From: Spirodela intermedia
Taxonomy: Eukaryota; Streptophyta; Magnoliopsida; Alismatales; Araceae
Assembly (NCBI GenBank): GCA_902729315.2
Contig: LR746272.1
Location: 11,464,327 to 11,528,326 of the forward strand
Reading direction: 5' to 3'
DNA length: 64,000 nt
Below are positions 10,595 through 22,964 of the stretch, one piece after another. The position numbers and the translations under genes were made by a program. The notes under the pieces were generated by a model that saw nothing but the letters and a program-made list of their open reading frames with translations, was not told where the DNA came from and searched no databases. How positions within the stretch are numbered: the first letter of the stretch is position 1; every line of letters begins with the position of its first letter.

Positions 10595-12239
10595 TTAATA
10601 AGTTTTCATTATTATGAGTTAATAATTTAATAATAATATATTTTAAACCTTGACTTACGATAAGTAGATATATTTATGTTAAATTGAGAAAAGTGGTTTT
10701 TAATTAGTTGATGTAAATTTTTAATTAATTATGTGATTTTATGTGAATTTATTTAATGTTATAGTTATATTTTTGAGATAAAATGAATATAAATAAAATA
10801 AAATATATAAATATATAAAAAGGGGGGACCTACTGGCCAATTAGGCCTGAGTAGATCAGAAGCACACTCAAGTGGAGCTGTAAGCATGTGGCATGAACAT
10901 ATAAAGGACAATTAGTGAGGGATGTGTGCATCACTCCCCTTCCATATCATTGGTGGCCAGCCGAGCATGAGGTAAGGAGTAATTGTACACATATGAGAAA
11001 GATAGTTATTGATGACAAAAACTTATATTATTATATATGCATATCAAATTATCATAAATAATCAATGTGGGACTAAACTAATGCCATCATTCACATGTAA
11101 TTTTATATATTTTGATACCTCAAATGTCCCTTATGTATAAGAAGAAAGCACCTCCATGACGTCACTAGATAAGAATATGAGTGTAATTAGTTAACTATCT
11201 TTCATGCAACAAGATGACCAACGAAGGTTTAAATCTCACAAAAGTCAAAACTCATATCTTTATCAAAAATATCATCAATATAATATGTGGAACATCATTA
11301 CCAACTGTCGAATGATTATGGATAAAAAGATCATGAATTCATCAAGTAAATGATCTTTGATTAATTGATGAACGAGTCATCGTCAATAAGAAGATAATTT
11401 GTTGAAAGAAGAGTCGCAACCTTTTGATAATATATCAAATGCGATGAAGAAACTCCTCTTGTTACATAGACTTGAGGATGAAGTTCCCTAAAACAGGTCC
11501 CACCTCCATCTAACTCATTTATGTCAAGTGACAACTATTGGAGATCTAAAATTTGTCATTTTTTCGTTCCATCGAGTGACAATTTCTGAAGATGATTCAT
11601 CGACCTATTTTATTAATTTCTAGACTTCGCAAAAAAACCTAGAGATTGACCATGTCATCAATGTCTAAGAAAAACCTTTGAAGTCATAAACATTATACAA
11701 CAATCTTCTCAAATACATAGAATTTTGACTTTCACTATTGTGAAGTTAGAACACTATTTTAAACATAATATTTTCTTAATTTATTAATATTTTGAATATT
11801 TTTTAGTTTTAAAAACCTTCTTAATTCAACTACAATTCTTCTAGCTTTTATAAATCTTAATTTGATCAATTAAGTTCTTTATGTAAGAATCATTGAGCAA
11901 AATTTTATTCCCACTGGAATCATGTTCGTCAAGATGTTGATGTCATCTTGACGTTCACACCTTTATTTTTATTTTTCATAATTTTTAAATAAAATTTATA
12001 TTTATTATTTAGTTTAAAAATCATAAAAACTCATATTCTTTGAGAAAATTTCGAAAATATTATCAGATGTTATCCTCTATCGTTGTGATTGGCTTAATTT
12101 TTGTTATTATTTTTCAAACTTTTTATCAAGTTATAATTAATTGATTTGTTCTAAAATACTTCTAAAAATCAATATATATATTCTAATTTTATAAAATTTA
12201 AATTTACATGATTTATTATACAATGATTAAATCACATCA
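10595..12239 (-). repeat. 1.65 kb LTR, inverted copy 1
   Basis: The reverse complement aligns over its length with 12997-14643. Landmarks are the TGATGTGATTTAATC start (at 12239), the TAAATCATGTAAATTTAAA stretch, the TTTTGAC..TTTAAACC stretch, TTTAGTCCCACATTG, CGGCTGGCCACCAATGA and the terminal AACTCATAATAATGAAAAC. It is AT-shifted relative to copy 2. With partial copy 4 it flanks the Copia remnant in the opposite orientation. Confidence 0.75.
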
Positions 12240-12996
12240 TTTGTCTAAGGTTCACTAAAAAATAATAGAAGAAATAATTACTAAATTGAAAAATGTTCAA
12301 ACTAGAAAAAAGTGACTTTGGAGATAATCTTGTTGCCAAAATGGGTGACAATTTGTTGGAGGATCACACATTTAAATTGGCCCCTAAATTGTTAAAGTTG
12401 ACATTATGTTTGACTATTGGGTGATATGTTGACCATTGATTGTCTAAATTTTGATTGTGCTGACCGATGGAGTCAAATAGTTCCTCTAATGAATTCAAAA
12501 TGGTTTGGACCAGCTAGTATGGATTAGTTAAAACATGATAGGTTCATATAGTTTGGTCTTGGTAATTCCAGAGTCACAATCTAGTGGGGACTTGGACCCT
12601 AACTTGTGTGAGTACAAAATTAGGGAATCACTCAAAATAATCGAAGTAGGCAACAATAGAATGACTAAGGGTGAAGAGATGGAATGACAATTTTGGCAAT
12701 GGGACACCGATGAAGACTGGTGGCAGTAGATGGCAATGGATGGTGGAAGGATAGTAGATCGTAACTAAAGGACGATGGATTCAGATGATGACTAAGGGAT
12801 GACGAGTGGTGGATGGTAGTGGGTGCACAAGGTATACCATGGTGAGGTAGTTGGAGAAAGGAACGGGAAGAGCATGTTGACTCAAAATCATGTACTTCTG
12901 ATCTACTAAAATATGTTCAAAAGAGTAGAAGTCAATAATGTAGAAGTGGTAGACTGCTAGAGGAGGACCCTCCTTGCTCCTCTCCATCACTCCACT
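12240..12996. other. Intergenic, no recognised feature
   Basis: There is no gene or clear repeat. GATGG-rich imperfect repetition occurs at about 12700-12830. Confidence 0.5.
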
Positions 12997-14643
12997 TGAC
13001 GTGACTCAGTCGTTGTATATTAAATTACGTAAATATAAAATTTATAAAATTAGAAAATATGAATTTTCAGATATTTAGAAGTATTTCAAAATAAATAGAT
13101 CAATTATAATTCAATAAAAATTCCAAAATAGTGGTAATTTTCCAAGTCGATCACAGGGATGTAATATAATATCTGGTAATTATTCAGAATTTTTCTCAAT
13201 GAATACGATTTTCTTACGAATTTTATACTAGGAAATAAAAAGGAAATATATTTAAAATTCACGAAAAAAAGGAAATAAGGGTGCGGGCGTCAGGATGACG
13301 CAACGCCCGGCGAATGCAAATCAGGCAGAAACAGAGTTCCGCCCGGCGATTCTTACGTAGGCGATTACAGACGACTCAATTAATCAAATTAAGATCTATA
13401 AAAGCCGGAAGAATCGTAATTGAACGAAGTATAGTTTGGTAAATTAAAATCAACAAAGTATCACTAAATGAAGCATAAATTAAATTGAAAGCAGGAAAAC
13501 AGAGTTTCGGCGTCGCGACGGCGATGCGTCGGCGATGCGTCGACGATGCATCGAAATCTTGAGCGTTCGGGAGGATCGTCGTGTAGTGTCCACGGCCTCG
13601 AAGGCTCTCCTTGGACAAAGACGACGTGGGCAATCTCTAGATCTTCTCGCGAAGTCTAGAGATCAATGAAGTGGGTCGTCGAATCGTCTCCGGCGGCTGT
13701 CACCCGGCGGAGCGGAAAAACGGCGACTTTGCGGCTCTTCGGCGGTTGTCACTCGACGGAGAGGCACTAGATGGAGGTGGGGCGCATGTTAGGGAGCTTC
13801 ATCCTCAGGTCCGCGCAGCAAGAGGAGGCTCTTCATCGCATCTGGTACGCTCTCAGGAGGTGGCGACTGGTCTCCCGGCGGATCGTCCTCTTCCCAACGA
13901 CGGCTTGTTCGTCGATCAATCGGAGATGATTTACTCGATGGATTCGCGATCCTTTTATCGCGAATCGTTCAGCAATTTTTGTAGCAATGCTCCGCGAATC
14001 GCGTTGACGAGATTTTCGCCAATGATCCAACGATTTTCGTTACTTAATCCTTCACCGGTGATCTACAGGAAAGTCGCGATAATCAGATAAAAATATATGA
14101 ATTTTGACTCTAAGAGGATTCGAACCCGCGCCGGTTGCCCGCCTCTTTTGAGGAAGGTGTGACGGGGGTTTAGTCCCACATCGGTTGTACGCCGATTTTT
14201 AGGGCGAATATATAGTAATGCTAGCTTTGTGAGCAAAGTCCCTTCTCGCGCATGTATGACCACTCCTTGCCCCACAGTCGGCTGGCCACCGATGACGTGG
14301 AAGGGGAGTGGCGTACGCGTGCCCTGTCGGTCCCCAAGCTAAGTTGCTCGAGTCCTCGCTCGTAGCTTATTCCCCGACTGCGCTTTCGACCCGTTTGTGG
14401 GCCCAGCTGGCCGGCGGGCCTCCCCATTTTTGCAATATTTTTCTTTTTATTTCTTGTTCTTCATTTATCTCAAAAGTAAGACTATAAAAATCGTATAAAA
14501 TCACATAATTACCCAAAAATTCACGTTAATTAATTGAAAGCCAAAAATCATTCTTTAACATAAATATAAGTCTATTTATCATGAATTAAGGCTAAAACTA
14601 TATTATTTACTAATTATTAACTCATGATAATGAAGACTTATCA
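12997..14643 (+). mobile_element. Probable solo LTR, GC-rich copy 2
   Basis: It starts TGACGTGACTCAG and ends CTTATCA, giving TG...CA ends. The flanks CCACT (12992-12996) and CCACC (14644-14648) may be a 5 bp target duplication with one change. No internal retrotransposon sequence is attached, so a solo LTR is the simplest reading. It has an LTR-type promoter block at about 14172-14215 (AGTCCCACATCGG, then a TATATA stretch). It still holds many CpG sites, unlike the other three copies. The short open frames inside are not genes. Confidence 0.65.
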
Positions 14644-14737
14644 CCACCCATTACCCTTGGTGTCGAATAGAAAGGGACTAATAGAAAAAGAATTTGTCAC
14701 ATAGACTCAAGGGAAGAGGTACCCGCCATCAAAGCTT

Positions 14738-15281
14738 TGATGGAGTCCCCTTGGTTGATGCATCAAAGCACAAACTAGTTTAATAAATAAACTTATTCCT
14801 TATAAAAACTCTAGGCACCAAGGCTCTGAAAGACTCCCACCAAAAGGCCATGAATAGCTACGCAATTGGAAAGAGAGAGAATATAATAACCAAGACCTTC
14901 TCAAGTCTTGGGGTTGCCAATGCTAGATGGTGAGTCTCCACTCCACATAGAGTTCTTCATGAGGTTTTCCCGACCTCTTCTTTTTGTGGCCTCTTGACTC
15001 TTTTTTATAGCCAAAGTCCTTTGGTGTCGACGATCGTTTCTCATCTCATTTTGATTGAGTCTGACAGGACCTGAGACTTGTTGTGCTCTATCGGTGTCAA
15101 GTCTACCACAATTCCCCACCGAATTCCATCTGTCACACACATCTCTAATCCTACAAGCTCCCACGTGTAGTTGTCCCTTTTAGTGTCTTGATCTTATCTA
15201 CCTTGCTTTGTTCTTAGGTTGGGTCGGCTTCTTCAAGAGCTCTTTTCCTATGAACCCATTTAGGTTGTCAAGGTCTCAACA
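14738..15281 (-). repeat. 3' LTR of the gypsy element
   Basis: It aligns from end to end with 21469-22038. This copy shows many C-to-T and G-to-A changes relative to the right LTR and lacks the long GA microsatellite carried by the partner. Confidence 0.9.
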
Positions 15282-16243
15282 CTACTTCCCCCCTATTTAC
15301 GCACCTTGTCCTCAAGGTGGAAATCAAGAAATTACTATAAGATGTCACAAGTGTTCTCCAAGGTGGGACTCGGGTGGCAACCCATCTCAATCTAGCAACA
15401 CCTCAAGACCGTGAGGGTAGTAGTGGATGCCGTGACGCAACTTGGAACCGTCATCCAACGCAGACCACCATCCATCGATAACTTGGCCATTGTTAGGAGC
15501 TCCTCTTGTTGCTCTGCCTTCTTTAGCTAAGACATGAAATACTAGATGGACTTCAAGGTGGGACAGTCCATATGGTATGTCACCGGCCCAATATGGTAGA
15601 GTATTTTGAATGAATCATAAAAATGAGAGACGAGCTTCGTACAGGGTCGTCATGCGACCTTGGTCTAGCTACAGGGTCCTAAATGAAGGTAAACCCATTC
15701 GACTACCTAGAACTTGAGTTTTTTTTGCTTGTGGTTGGTGAAGTATTTCATTCAAGCTTGGGTGCATACCATATTTTATCTGAGTTGTGTGGTCATCGTT
15801 GGCTTACTAGTGAAATAGATCAACGGGAGTGAGGTTTACTTGTAAACTATCTGAAATGGGGTCATCCCTGTGGAATAGCTAAAGTTCATGTTGTACTAGA
15901 ATTCTGCTCACAAAAGTTACTAGTACCACTATTTCAGGTGTTCACTTGTGAAACATTGGAGGTATGTTTCGAGCCCACAATTGACTATCTCTGACTAACT
16001 ATTGGTATGTGGATGATAAGCGATGATCTACCTGAGCATCATCCTTTGTTGATAGAAAAGAATCTGTCAGAGGTCACTCATGAAGATCCTATCTTAATCA
16101 ACAAAGATGAATCTTAAAAATTCGTGCAATCGGACAGTATCTCAGATGACCACTTCTACCACTATTTGTGTTGTGAAGGGGTGACAAAGGGCAAAAAAAT
16201 GAACGTATTTACTAATGTGATCAATGACAATTAGTATGACATT

Positions 16244-16450
16244 TCAATCATGGGAGATGGACAATCTTTCAATAAAGTCTATCATTAAGTCTTCCCATAT
16301 TTGGTCCAAAATGGGTAGAGGTGAAGGAGTTTGACTAGTGACAGTGCTTTTGATTTGTTTCTCTGGGAGATTGAGTAGAGACATAGTTTTTTGACCATTA
16401 CCTTCATTCTCTACCAACGAATGCTTTGTTTGAGCTGAAGTTAGGTCCAT
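16244..16450 (-). pseudogene. Integrase remnant of the gypsy element
   Basis: The minus-strand frame contains PLPILDQIWEDLMIDFIE, matching the P-x-P-x-x-x-W-x-D-[IL]-x-M-D-F-I-E block of Ty3/gypsy integrases. It is a short open piece within decayed sequence. Confidence 0.75.
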
Positions 16451-16987
16451 TGAAAACTAGAATGACTTCTCATTGCTGCATTATGGAACTCCCATAAAAA
16501 AGTTGGGAGGAGCTGTGAGGTCATCAATATCATGATTCATCTTCAATGGAAGAGATTACCTTGTTATTACGAGTAGTGTCTCTATTTCGCTAGCTCGATA
16601 AATAGTTCCTCGAAGATCTTTCCAAGGTATTGGTCAGCTTAATTCTCTCTAGTGATTTCAATGAGATTGAACAACTCCAGACGAGAGAGAGACAACGTCT
16701 GAATCCATATATGTTCGGGGGTTTGAGACAAGGCATCCACCACTCGGTTCTCATGGCCTGATGTAAAGTATATCTCAAAGTCAAATGAAATAATCTTCGC
16801 CAATTCCTTTTGATAATCAAGGAAGACCTGTCACTACTATATAAGGAACTTTAGACTCTATTGATCTATAAAAACTTAAAACCTATGGCTAAGAAGATAA
16901 TATCGCCACATAAGAATGATGAAAACTATGACTATCAACTCATGCTCATAACTTGACTTAGGTGAAGAAAGCCACAAGTCTTCAGTA

Positions 16988-17218
16988 CTACATGAAGACA
17001 ACTCTTACTCTGCAACCAAATGTGTCTACCTCAAGCTCAAATATGATGGAGAAATCTAGCAAGGTCAGCATTAGAATTGTCGTCAAGGCTTGTTTGAGCT
17101 GTTGAAAAGCTTCTTTAGTTGTTGGGTTATAGTTGAAAGCCTCATTCTTACGTTGTTGTGTCAATGGCCAAATAATTTGTCTGAAGCCATAGGCAAAGCG
17201 GTAGTAATATCTCGCCAA
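16988..17218 (-). pseudogene. RT/RNase H junction remnant of the gypsy element
   Basis: The minus-strand frame reads YYYRFAYGFRQIIWPLTQ, then AFQQLKQALTT and a degraded LLDFSIIFELEVD. This is the end of reverse transcriptase and the first RNase H motif of gypsy elements. The usual E-x-D-A is present as ELEVDTFG. Confidence 0.82.
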
Positions 17219-18207
17219 GCCCGAAAAAACCTTAGAAGTCTAAGAGGGTCGTGGGAAATGGCCACCAGCAAACAATAGTGATCTTTTTGAGATCTACAAC
17301 GACTCATTCTACTGATATCTTGTGACCTTAGCACACGATCATCGTCTAACTAAACAAACACTTCTTTAGGTTAATGTGAAATTGGTGTTTGTGGAGATGA
17401 GAAATATCTAGACAAGATGGCCCTTGTGTTCCTTATTGATTTAGTTGTAGATGAAGATGTCGTTGAAGAATATCAACACGAATCATCAGAAGAATAGAAT
17501 GAATATGTGATTCATGGTGGCATAAAATGTTGTTAAATCATTAGATAATTTGAAAGGCATAACTAGGAATCCATAATACCCGTAATGCGTTCAAAAGGCC
17601 GTCTTTGACATGTAAATCTAGTGGTAGCTAGATTATAGGTCAAGCTTTGAAAAGACGGTGGCTCTATGTAGCTTATCAATGAGCTCATCAATGATTGGAA
17701 TAGGAAAATGCTATGAAATGATTACCCTATTTTGAATGTGATCAGTCACATAAACGTGTCACAAGCCAACTTTCTTGTGGATGAAGAGTGTCGGGCTAGA
17801 GAAAGGGTTGTGAGAATGTTAGATGAGCTCAATTGTTAGCATGGTTGTCACCTATTTCTCTAGTTCAATTTTTTGAAAGTGAGGATAGTAGAAGGGATGA
17901 GTGTGGATTGTTTGGTTGCCAAGCTTTGTGATGATATGATGCTCCTACTCATGGGCCAAGGGAAGATTAATGATGTCTACAAAGACCTACGAAAAATATT
18001 CTTAAAGTTCCTTTGTCAAGAGGTTATTTGACACCATACCATTGCTAGGCCCTAACTAGAACAACTTGAAGTATGCTTCCCCTTTGCACAGCCTACTAAT
18101 TAAGGTATCTAATTAGTGTCATTTTCTGTGGTCATGAAATTTTACTACAATCGTTATCTTTTTTTACTAATAGAGAATGATAGTGTACAGTCATCCAAAT
18201 TGAGCTC

Positions 18208-19926
18208 TAATGTGACTTAATTATTATATAATAAATCACGTAAATTTAAAATTTATAAAACTAGAAAATATTAATTTTTTGATTTTTAGAAGTATTTGTA
18301 AATAAATATATTAATTTTAATTCAATAAAAGTTTTAAAAATAGTGAAAAAATTTCAAATTGATCACAAGGATGTAATATAATATCAGATAAAATTTAAGA
18401 ATTGTTTTCAATATATATATAATTATGAATTTTAGACTAAGAAATAAAAATAAAATCTATTTAAAATTCTAAAAAAAAAAGAGGGTGTGGATGTCAAGAT
18501 GGTGTCAACATCTAATGAATGTGAATTAAGTGAAAATAGAGTTCTTCCTAATGATTATTACATAAATAATTATAGATGATTTAATTAATCAAATTAAGAT
18601 ATGTAAAAGTTAGAAGAATTATTGTTGAATGAAGAATAGTTTGGTAAATTTAAATCACAAAATTATCATTAAATGAAGTAAAAATTAATTTAAAAGTAGG
18701 AAAATAGAGTTATGATATTGTGGCGGTAATGTATCAACAATGTGCCAAAATTTTGAGTGTTTGAGCAGATTGTCACGTGATGTCCACAACTTTGAAAGCT
18801 ATCTTTGAACAAAAATGACATAGATAATCTCTAAATTTTCTTATAAAATTTATATATCAATAAAATGGGTCATCAAATCGTCTACAATGACTATCACTTA
18901 GTAGAGTGAAAAAATGATAACTTTGTAGCTCTCTGGCAACTATTACCCAATGGAGAAGAGTTAGATGAAGATGGGGTGTATGTTAGGGAGCTTCATTATT
19001 AGGTCTGAATAACAAGATGAGACTTTTCATCACATCTGGTACGCTCTTAAGAGGTGACGACTCTTTCCAACAATAGTTTGTTCGTCAATTAATCAGAAAT
19101 GATTTACTTAATAGATTCACAATCCTTTTATTTCAAATCATTCAATAATTTTAGTAATAATACTTTGTGAATTAGTTGATGAGATTTTCACCAATATTTA
19201 AGTGATTAGACAACTTAATCCTTCATTAGTGATTTATAAGAAAATCACGATTTAATTAGATAAAAAAAAATGAGTTTTGGCTCTAGATGGATTTAGACTT
19301 GTGTCAGTCGCCTACCTATATGAGAGAGAGTGAATAAGTACTTGAATACTCTTATACAGTGCCATCATCATGATATATCGTTGTTATAAATAAGGGTTAA
19401 TTTAGATATTAAAAATATTTAAAACATTCTGAGAAGGTGTGATCACTTGTTTAGTCCCACATTGGTTATATGCTGAGTATTGAGACACATATGATAATGC
19501 GAGATTTGGGAATTAATAAGTCTATTTCTCATGTGTGTATGACCACTCTTTGCCCCACAATTAGTTGGCCACTAGTGACATGGAACGGGAGTGGCGCACA
19601 CGTGCCCCCATCAGTCCATAGCCACTCAAGCCCCTATTCATAGCTCCACCCCGACAACACTTCTGACTTGCTTGTAGGCCTGACTAATCGACGGAGTCCC
19701 TCCTTTTTTCTATTATTTTATTTTATTTTATTTTTCTTTCTTTATCTCAAAAATAGTATTATAAAAATTATAAATTCACATAAAATCACCTAATTAGTCA
19801 AAAATCATATTAATCAACTCAAAACTACTTTTCACAATTTAACACAAATATAAGTCTATTTATTATGAGTTAAGGCTAAAACTATATTCTTTATTAATTC
19901 TTAACTCATTATATGAAAACTTATCA
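18208..19926 (+). mobile_element. 1.7 kb LTR nested in the gypsy element, copy 3
   Basis: It aligns along its length with the LTR at 12997-14643, same strand, from a TAATGTGACTTAA start to CTTATCA. Nearly every CpG of copy 2 appears here as TG or CA, so the copy looks like a deaminated version. No internal element sequence is attached, suggesting a solo LTR. Because it lies inside the gypsy element, it inserted after that element. Confidence 0.75.
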
Positions 19927-20106
19927 CAGCCCCCAACTCATGACTATCTTCAATCTAATGTATCCCCAAGATGATGTCGACTGAGCCACGGCATAATTTT
20001 GAGTCGAAGATCATCTCACTCGTGCTGGTGGCTATCCAATAAGGTATCGTCTTGATAGTTGGAAGTTACTGCTCTCAAACTAGGTGAATATTAACAAAGT
20101 TAAACG

Positions 20107-20385
20107 TCACTCATGTATCAAGCAGAGCAAAACCTTGTCGTCCTTGAATTGTTCCCTTGAAGCATATAGTTTGCCCATATAAGTGATCGGACATCGAGTG
20201 GAAGGATACTTCGAGTTTGAAGATCCACTTTCATTTGGTGATGGGTCGTGAGGAAGTTCCTCTACTTTTGTATTATCCAATGCAAAATCATACTCAACGA
20301 GAGCAAAGAGAATATTCAGCTCTTGTTTGCACCGATGGCTAGGCACAAATTTCACATCACAGTGGAAATTCACCAATATTTTCAC
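20107..20385 (-). pseudogene. Gag zinc-knuckle/protease remnant of the gypsy element
   Basis: The minus-strand frame has FHCDVKFVPSHRCKQELNIL, a decayed form of the plant gypsy zinc knuckle (CFNCDEKFSPGHRC). Downstream it has LCLIHE, where the protease LIDTGSTHNF block is expected. Confidence 0.7.
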
Positions 20386-21468
20386 AGCTCTTGTTTACGC
20401 CTTTCGGGCATGAATTTTGGCAATAGTGAGGCGTAGGCATCGACGACAATCGATCAAAGGTGCTCTGATGGTGGAGATCTGTGGGCATGTCACCATTGGA
20501 CCAAGACCCTATCCTCCCTCACAATTACTTGCGCCATGTGGTGGCGAGTGTATATGGTGCCCATCGTACACCGAAGACCCTTTTTACACCCCTCTGCCTT
20601 GTCATGGTCAACCTCCATTTGTCAGCATCATCAACTTGGTTTCAACCCTCTAGGTTGTTTTTATCATCACTTCTAGGCCATGTGGGTTAAGGGGGATCAC
20701 TTTTGCATGTATCTCGTGTCAAAGAGCCTTGAGGAAGTTGCCTTCTAGAATGACATCTAGCACGTCGCAGAATATATGGGACAATAGTTCAAACTATTTT
20801 CGATAATCTTCCACCGACCTTGTATGCTCAAGTTCGAGGAATTGTTGACTAAGGGGACGAGTGTTTATCTCCGTAGAATTCCAGTAACCTATACTTTAAG
20901 TCTTCTCAGCTGCAGAATGACTATCAAGATTCAACTCACTTGAGCTAATGGAGGGCCTTCCCCTCTATGCTAATGCACGCCTCCGCCAGTTGTTCGGGTG
21001 TCATTATCTGATAGGTGGAGAAATATATCTCTACATGATATATCTAGCTTTCCGGGTCAGAACATGCAAAGACGAAAAACTCTAGTCATTGTCGGGGGTA
21101 GGCTCTGGAGGTCCTTATGGATGGTGGCTACCTAACAGACTTGGAGGTTGTCCTATGCTGGTTTCTCTAAGAGGCCACTCCTCCAATGGCTCCAAGAAAA
21201 ATTTGGCCTAGCCAACTCAACTAAGAGAGATGCTACCTAGCTGAATATTGTCCAAGATATGGGCCACCGACCCAAGTTGATGAGAGACTAGATCCAGTGT
21301 TTGGCACACATCAACCTGCTCACCCAGTATTGCTTGGAGCTGCTTGGCATGAGCCATCATACATTGCTGGTGAGGTGCCGAAACTGTTCCAGCTCTTTCT
21401 CAAGAGAGTCGAGCTTGGGGTTGAAGGGTTTGGGCCCCATGGAAGTGTGGTTTGACTCTGATACCAAT

Positions 21469-21597
21469 TGATGGAGTCCCCCCGGTTGAAGCATCAAAAC
21501 ATGAACTGGTTTAATAAATAAACATGTTCCATACAAAAACTCTAAGCACAAGGACTCCAGAGGACTCTCACCAGAAGGCTGTGAACAGCTGAGTGAT

Positions 21598-21646
<49 letters not shown>

Positions 21647-22038
21647 GAATAATCAAAACCTTCTCAGGTCTTGGGGTCGCCGATGCCAAATGGCGAGTCT
21701 CCACTCTGCACGGAGTTCTTCACGAGGTTCTCCAGACCTCTTTCCGTGGCCTCTTGACTCCTCTTTATAATCGAAGTTCTCTGGCGTCGGCGGCCACCTC
21801 CCATCTCATTCTGATCAGATCTAACGGGACATGAGACTTGTGCTCCATCGGTGTTGAGTCTGCCATGGTTCCCCGCCGAATTCTATCCGCCGCACACATC
21901 TCCAATCCGGCAAGCTCCCACGTGTGGTTGTCCCTTTCGGTGTCTGGATGTTATCTGCTTTGCTTTATTCTTGGGCTTGGGCGGCTTCTTCGAGACCTCT
22001 TTCCCTTTGAGCCCATTTGAGTTGTCAAGGTCTCAACA
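21469..22038 (-). repeat. 5' LTR of the gypsy element with GA microsatellite
   Basis: Partner of 14738-15281. A (GA)n run of about 42 bp lies at about 21600-21642. The adjacent primer-binding site on the left confirms minus-strand orientation. Confidence 0.9.
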
Positions 22039-22483
22039 AGCTCATCTCTAGAAACTTGCTCCCACTAAAGGCCCAGGCCCATGAGTGTACCAACGGGGAG
22101 AAGCAAGTGAGGGTCTTCCGCCAACTGATCAACCAGTGCCGTTCCGCAGACGACGACTACAGCCGCTCCCAACCAGTGGTCGGATATTTTCTTTTAATTT
22201 CCTGATCGGATCCTAATGGATTCAAGAAAAACACTTTTTATAAAGAAAGTACACACATGAGCTGGTGTTTTCCTACTATCAAGCGTACGTAGAAAGTTTC
22301 CTTTATATGAGGAGATATTTGGACCAGTTTCGAAGTGTTTTTTTTTAAATTTATATGGTGCAGAAATTCATCCTTCTCTTTCCCTAGGATGTGTTTCTAA
22401 TTAAATTGATTAGACTGAAAATAATCCATTAATATTTAACACTAAAAACTATATTTCTCAGGAATGTATTTTCTTAAATCCTT

Positions 22484-22702
22484 TCAGATACGATAATCGA
22501 GCGCTGGTTGGGAGCGGCTGCCGTCGTCGGCGGAGCGACACTGGTTGATTAGCTGGAGGAGAATCCCTTGGACCTTCCTATCGGTCCATTCTTGGACATG
22601 GGCCTTCAGTAGGAGGGATTTGCCGTATATGACCTCAGTAAGCGACATGGCAAGGCCATAACCGTCAACTGAAGCTCCCAGCAGTCCCCTTGCCGTCTGC
22701 AT
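22484..22702 (-). pseudogene. HAD phosphatase exon 4 fragment (copy E)
   Basis: The minus strand reads VIYGKSLLLKAHVQEWTD, then ILLQLINQCRSADDG and SRSQPALDY. It matches the C-terminal third of the intact gene at 23371-23724. The preceding part (DFVMPRKRFPLSEL in the intact gene) is scrambled, and the catalytic motifs are absent. It lies downstream of the intact minus-strand gene in the same orientation, like a decayed tandem copy. Confidence 0.8.
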
Positions 22703-22885
22703 TTAAAGGTGTGGCAAGGTACACCTGTCTGCATTGGGATCCTCATGTTTATTCACTCAACTAGATAGCAATTTGTATAATTTTATGTGCATCTAAAACA
22801 GGAGACTATAGGCCAAATTTTCAGGGGAGCTCTTCCCCCGACTCATCCTTCATCTTCCATCACCATACTGTAATTCCAAGGTTCA
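22690..22885. repeat. Duplicated segment Y, copy near the phosphatases
   Basis: Second copy of 5500-5700, overlapping the 5' side of phosphatase fragment E by a few bases. It is noncoding. Confidence 0.65.
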
Positions 22886-22964
22886 TCACTCAGTTTGAGA
22901 CCCAAATTCCCCGTCCTGCGGCGTTTGAAGTATTATCAGTTTGCCAACACACGCAAGCCATTGT

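Larger units (their letters stand above)
14738..22038 (-). mobile_element. Ty3/gypsy LTR retrotransposon, degenerate, with nested LTR
   Basis: Two LTRs in the same orientation (14738-15281 and 21469-22038) have TG...CA ends. The element reads on the minus strand. Its 5' LTR is on the right, followed by a primer-binding site (21456-21466) matching the initiator-Met tRNA type TGGTATCAGAG. Its 3' LTR is on the left, preceded by a polypurine tract at about 15282-15293. Internal pieces from 5' to 3' are gag, zinc-knuckle/protease (20107-20385), RT, RNase H (16988-17218) and integrase (16244-16450). All are broken by stops. A 1.7 kb foreign LTR (18208-19926) sits between protease and RT. Flanking AGCTT and AGCTC form a probable 5 bp target duplication. 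Confidence 0.9.
14644..22205 (+). pseudogene. HAD phosphatase exon 4 split by a gypsy element (copy D)
   Basis: The part at about 14680-14737 reads GKRYPPSKL just before the gypsy LTR. The frame resumes at 22039 with ISRNLLPLKAQAHE, TNGEKQVRV and QLINQCRSADDDYSRSQP. The intact gene at 23371 has KRFPLSELISGNPLLLKAQVHE at the same place. Removing the element (14738-22038) and one copy of the duplicated target AGCTT/AGCTC restores the alignment across the junction. Upstream, the frame already contains a stop and decays into unalignable sequence beside LTR copy 2. Only the 3' half of exon 4 survives, so it is non-functional. Confidence 0.8.

Noticed and set aside
13376-14427. Several open frames in a GC-rich block
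   Set aside because: They lie inside LTR copy 2, and their equivalents in the other three copies are riddled with stops.
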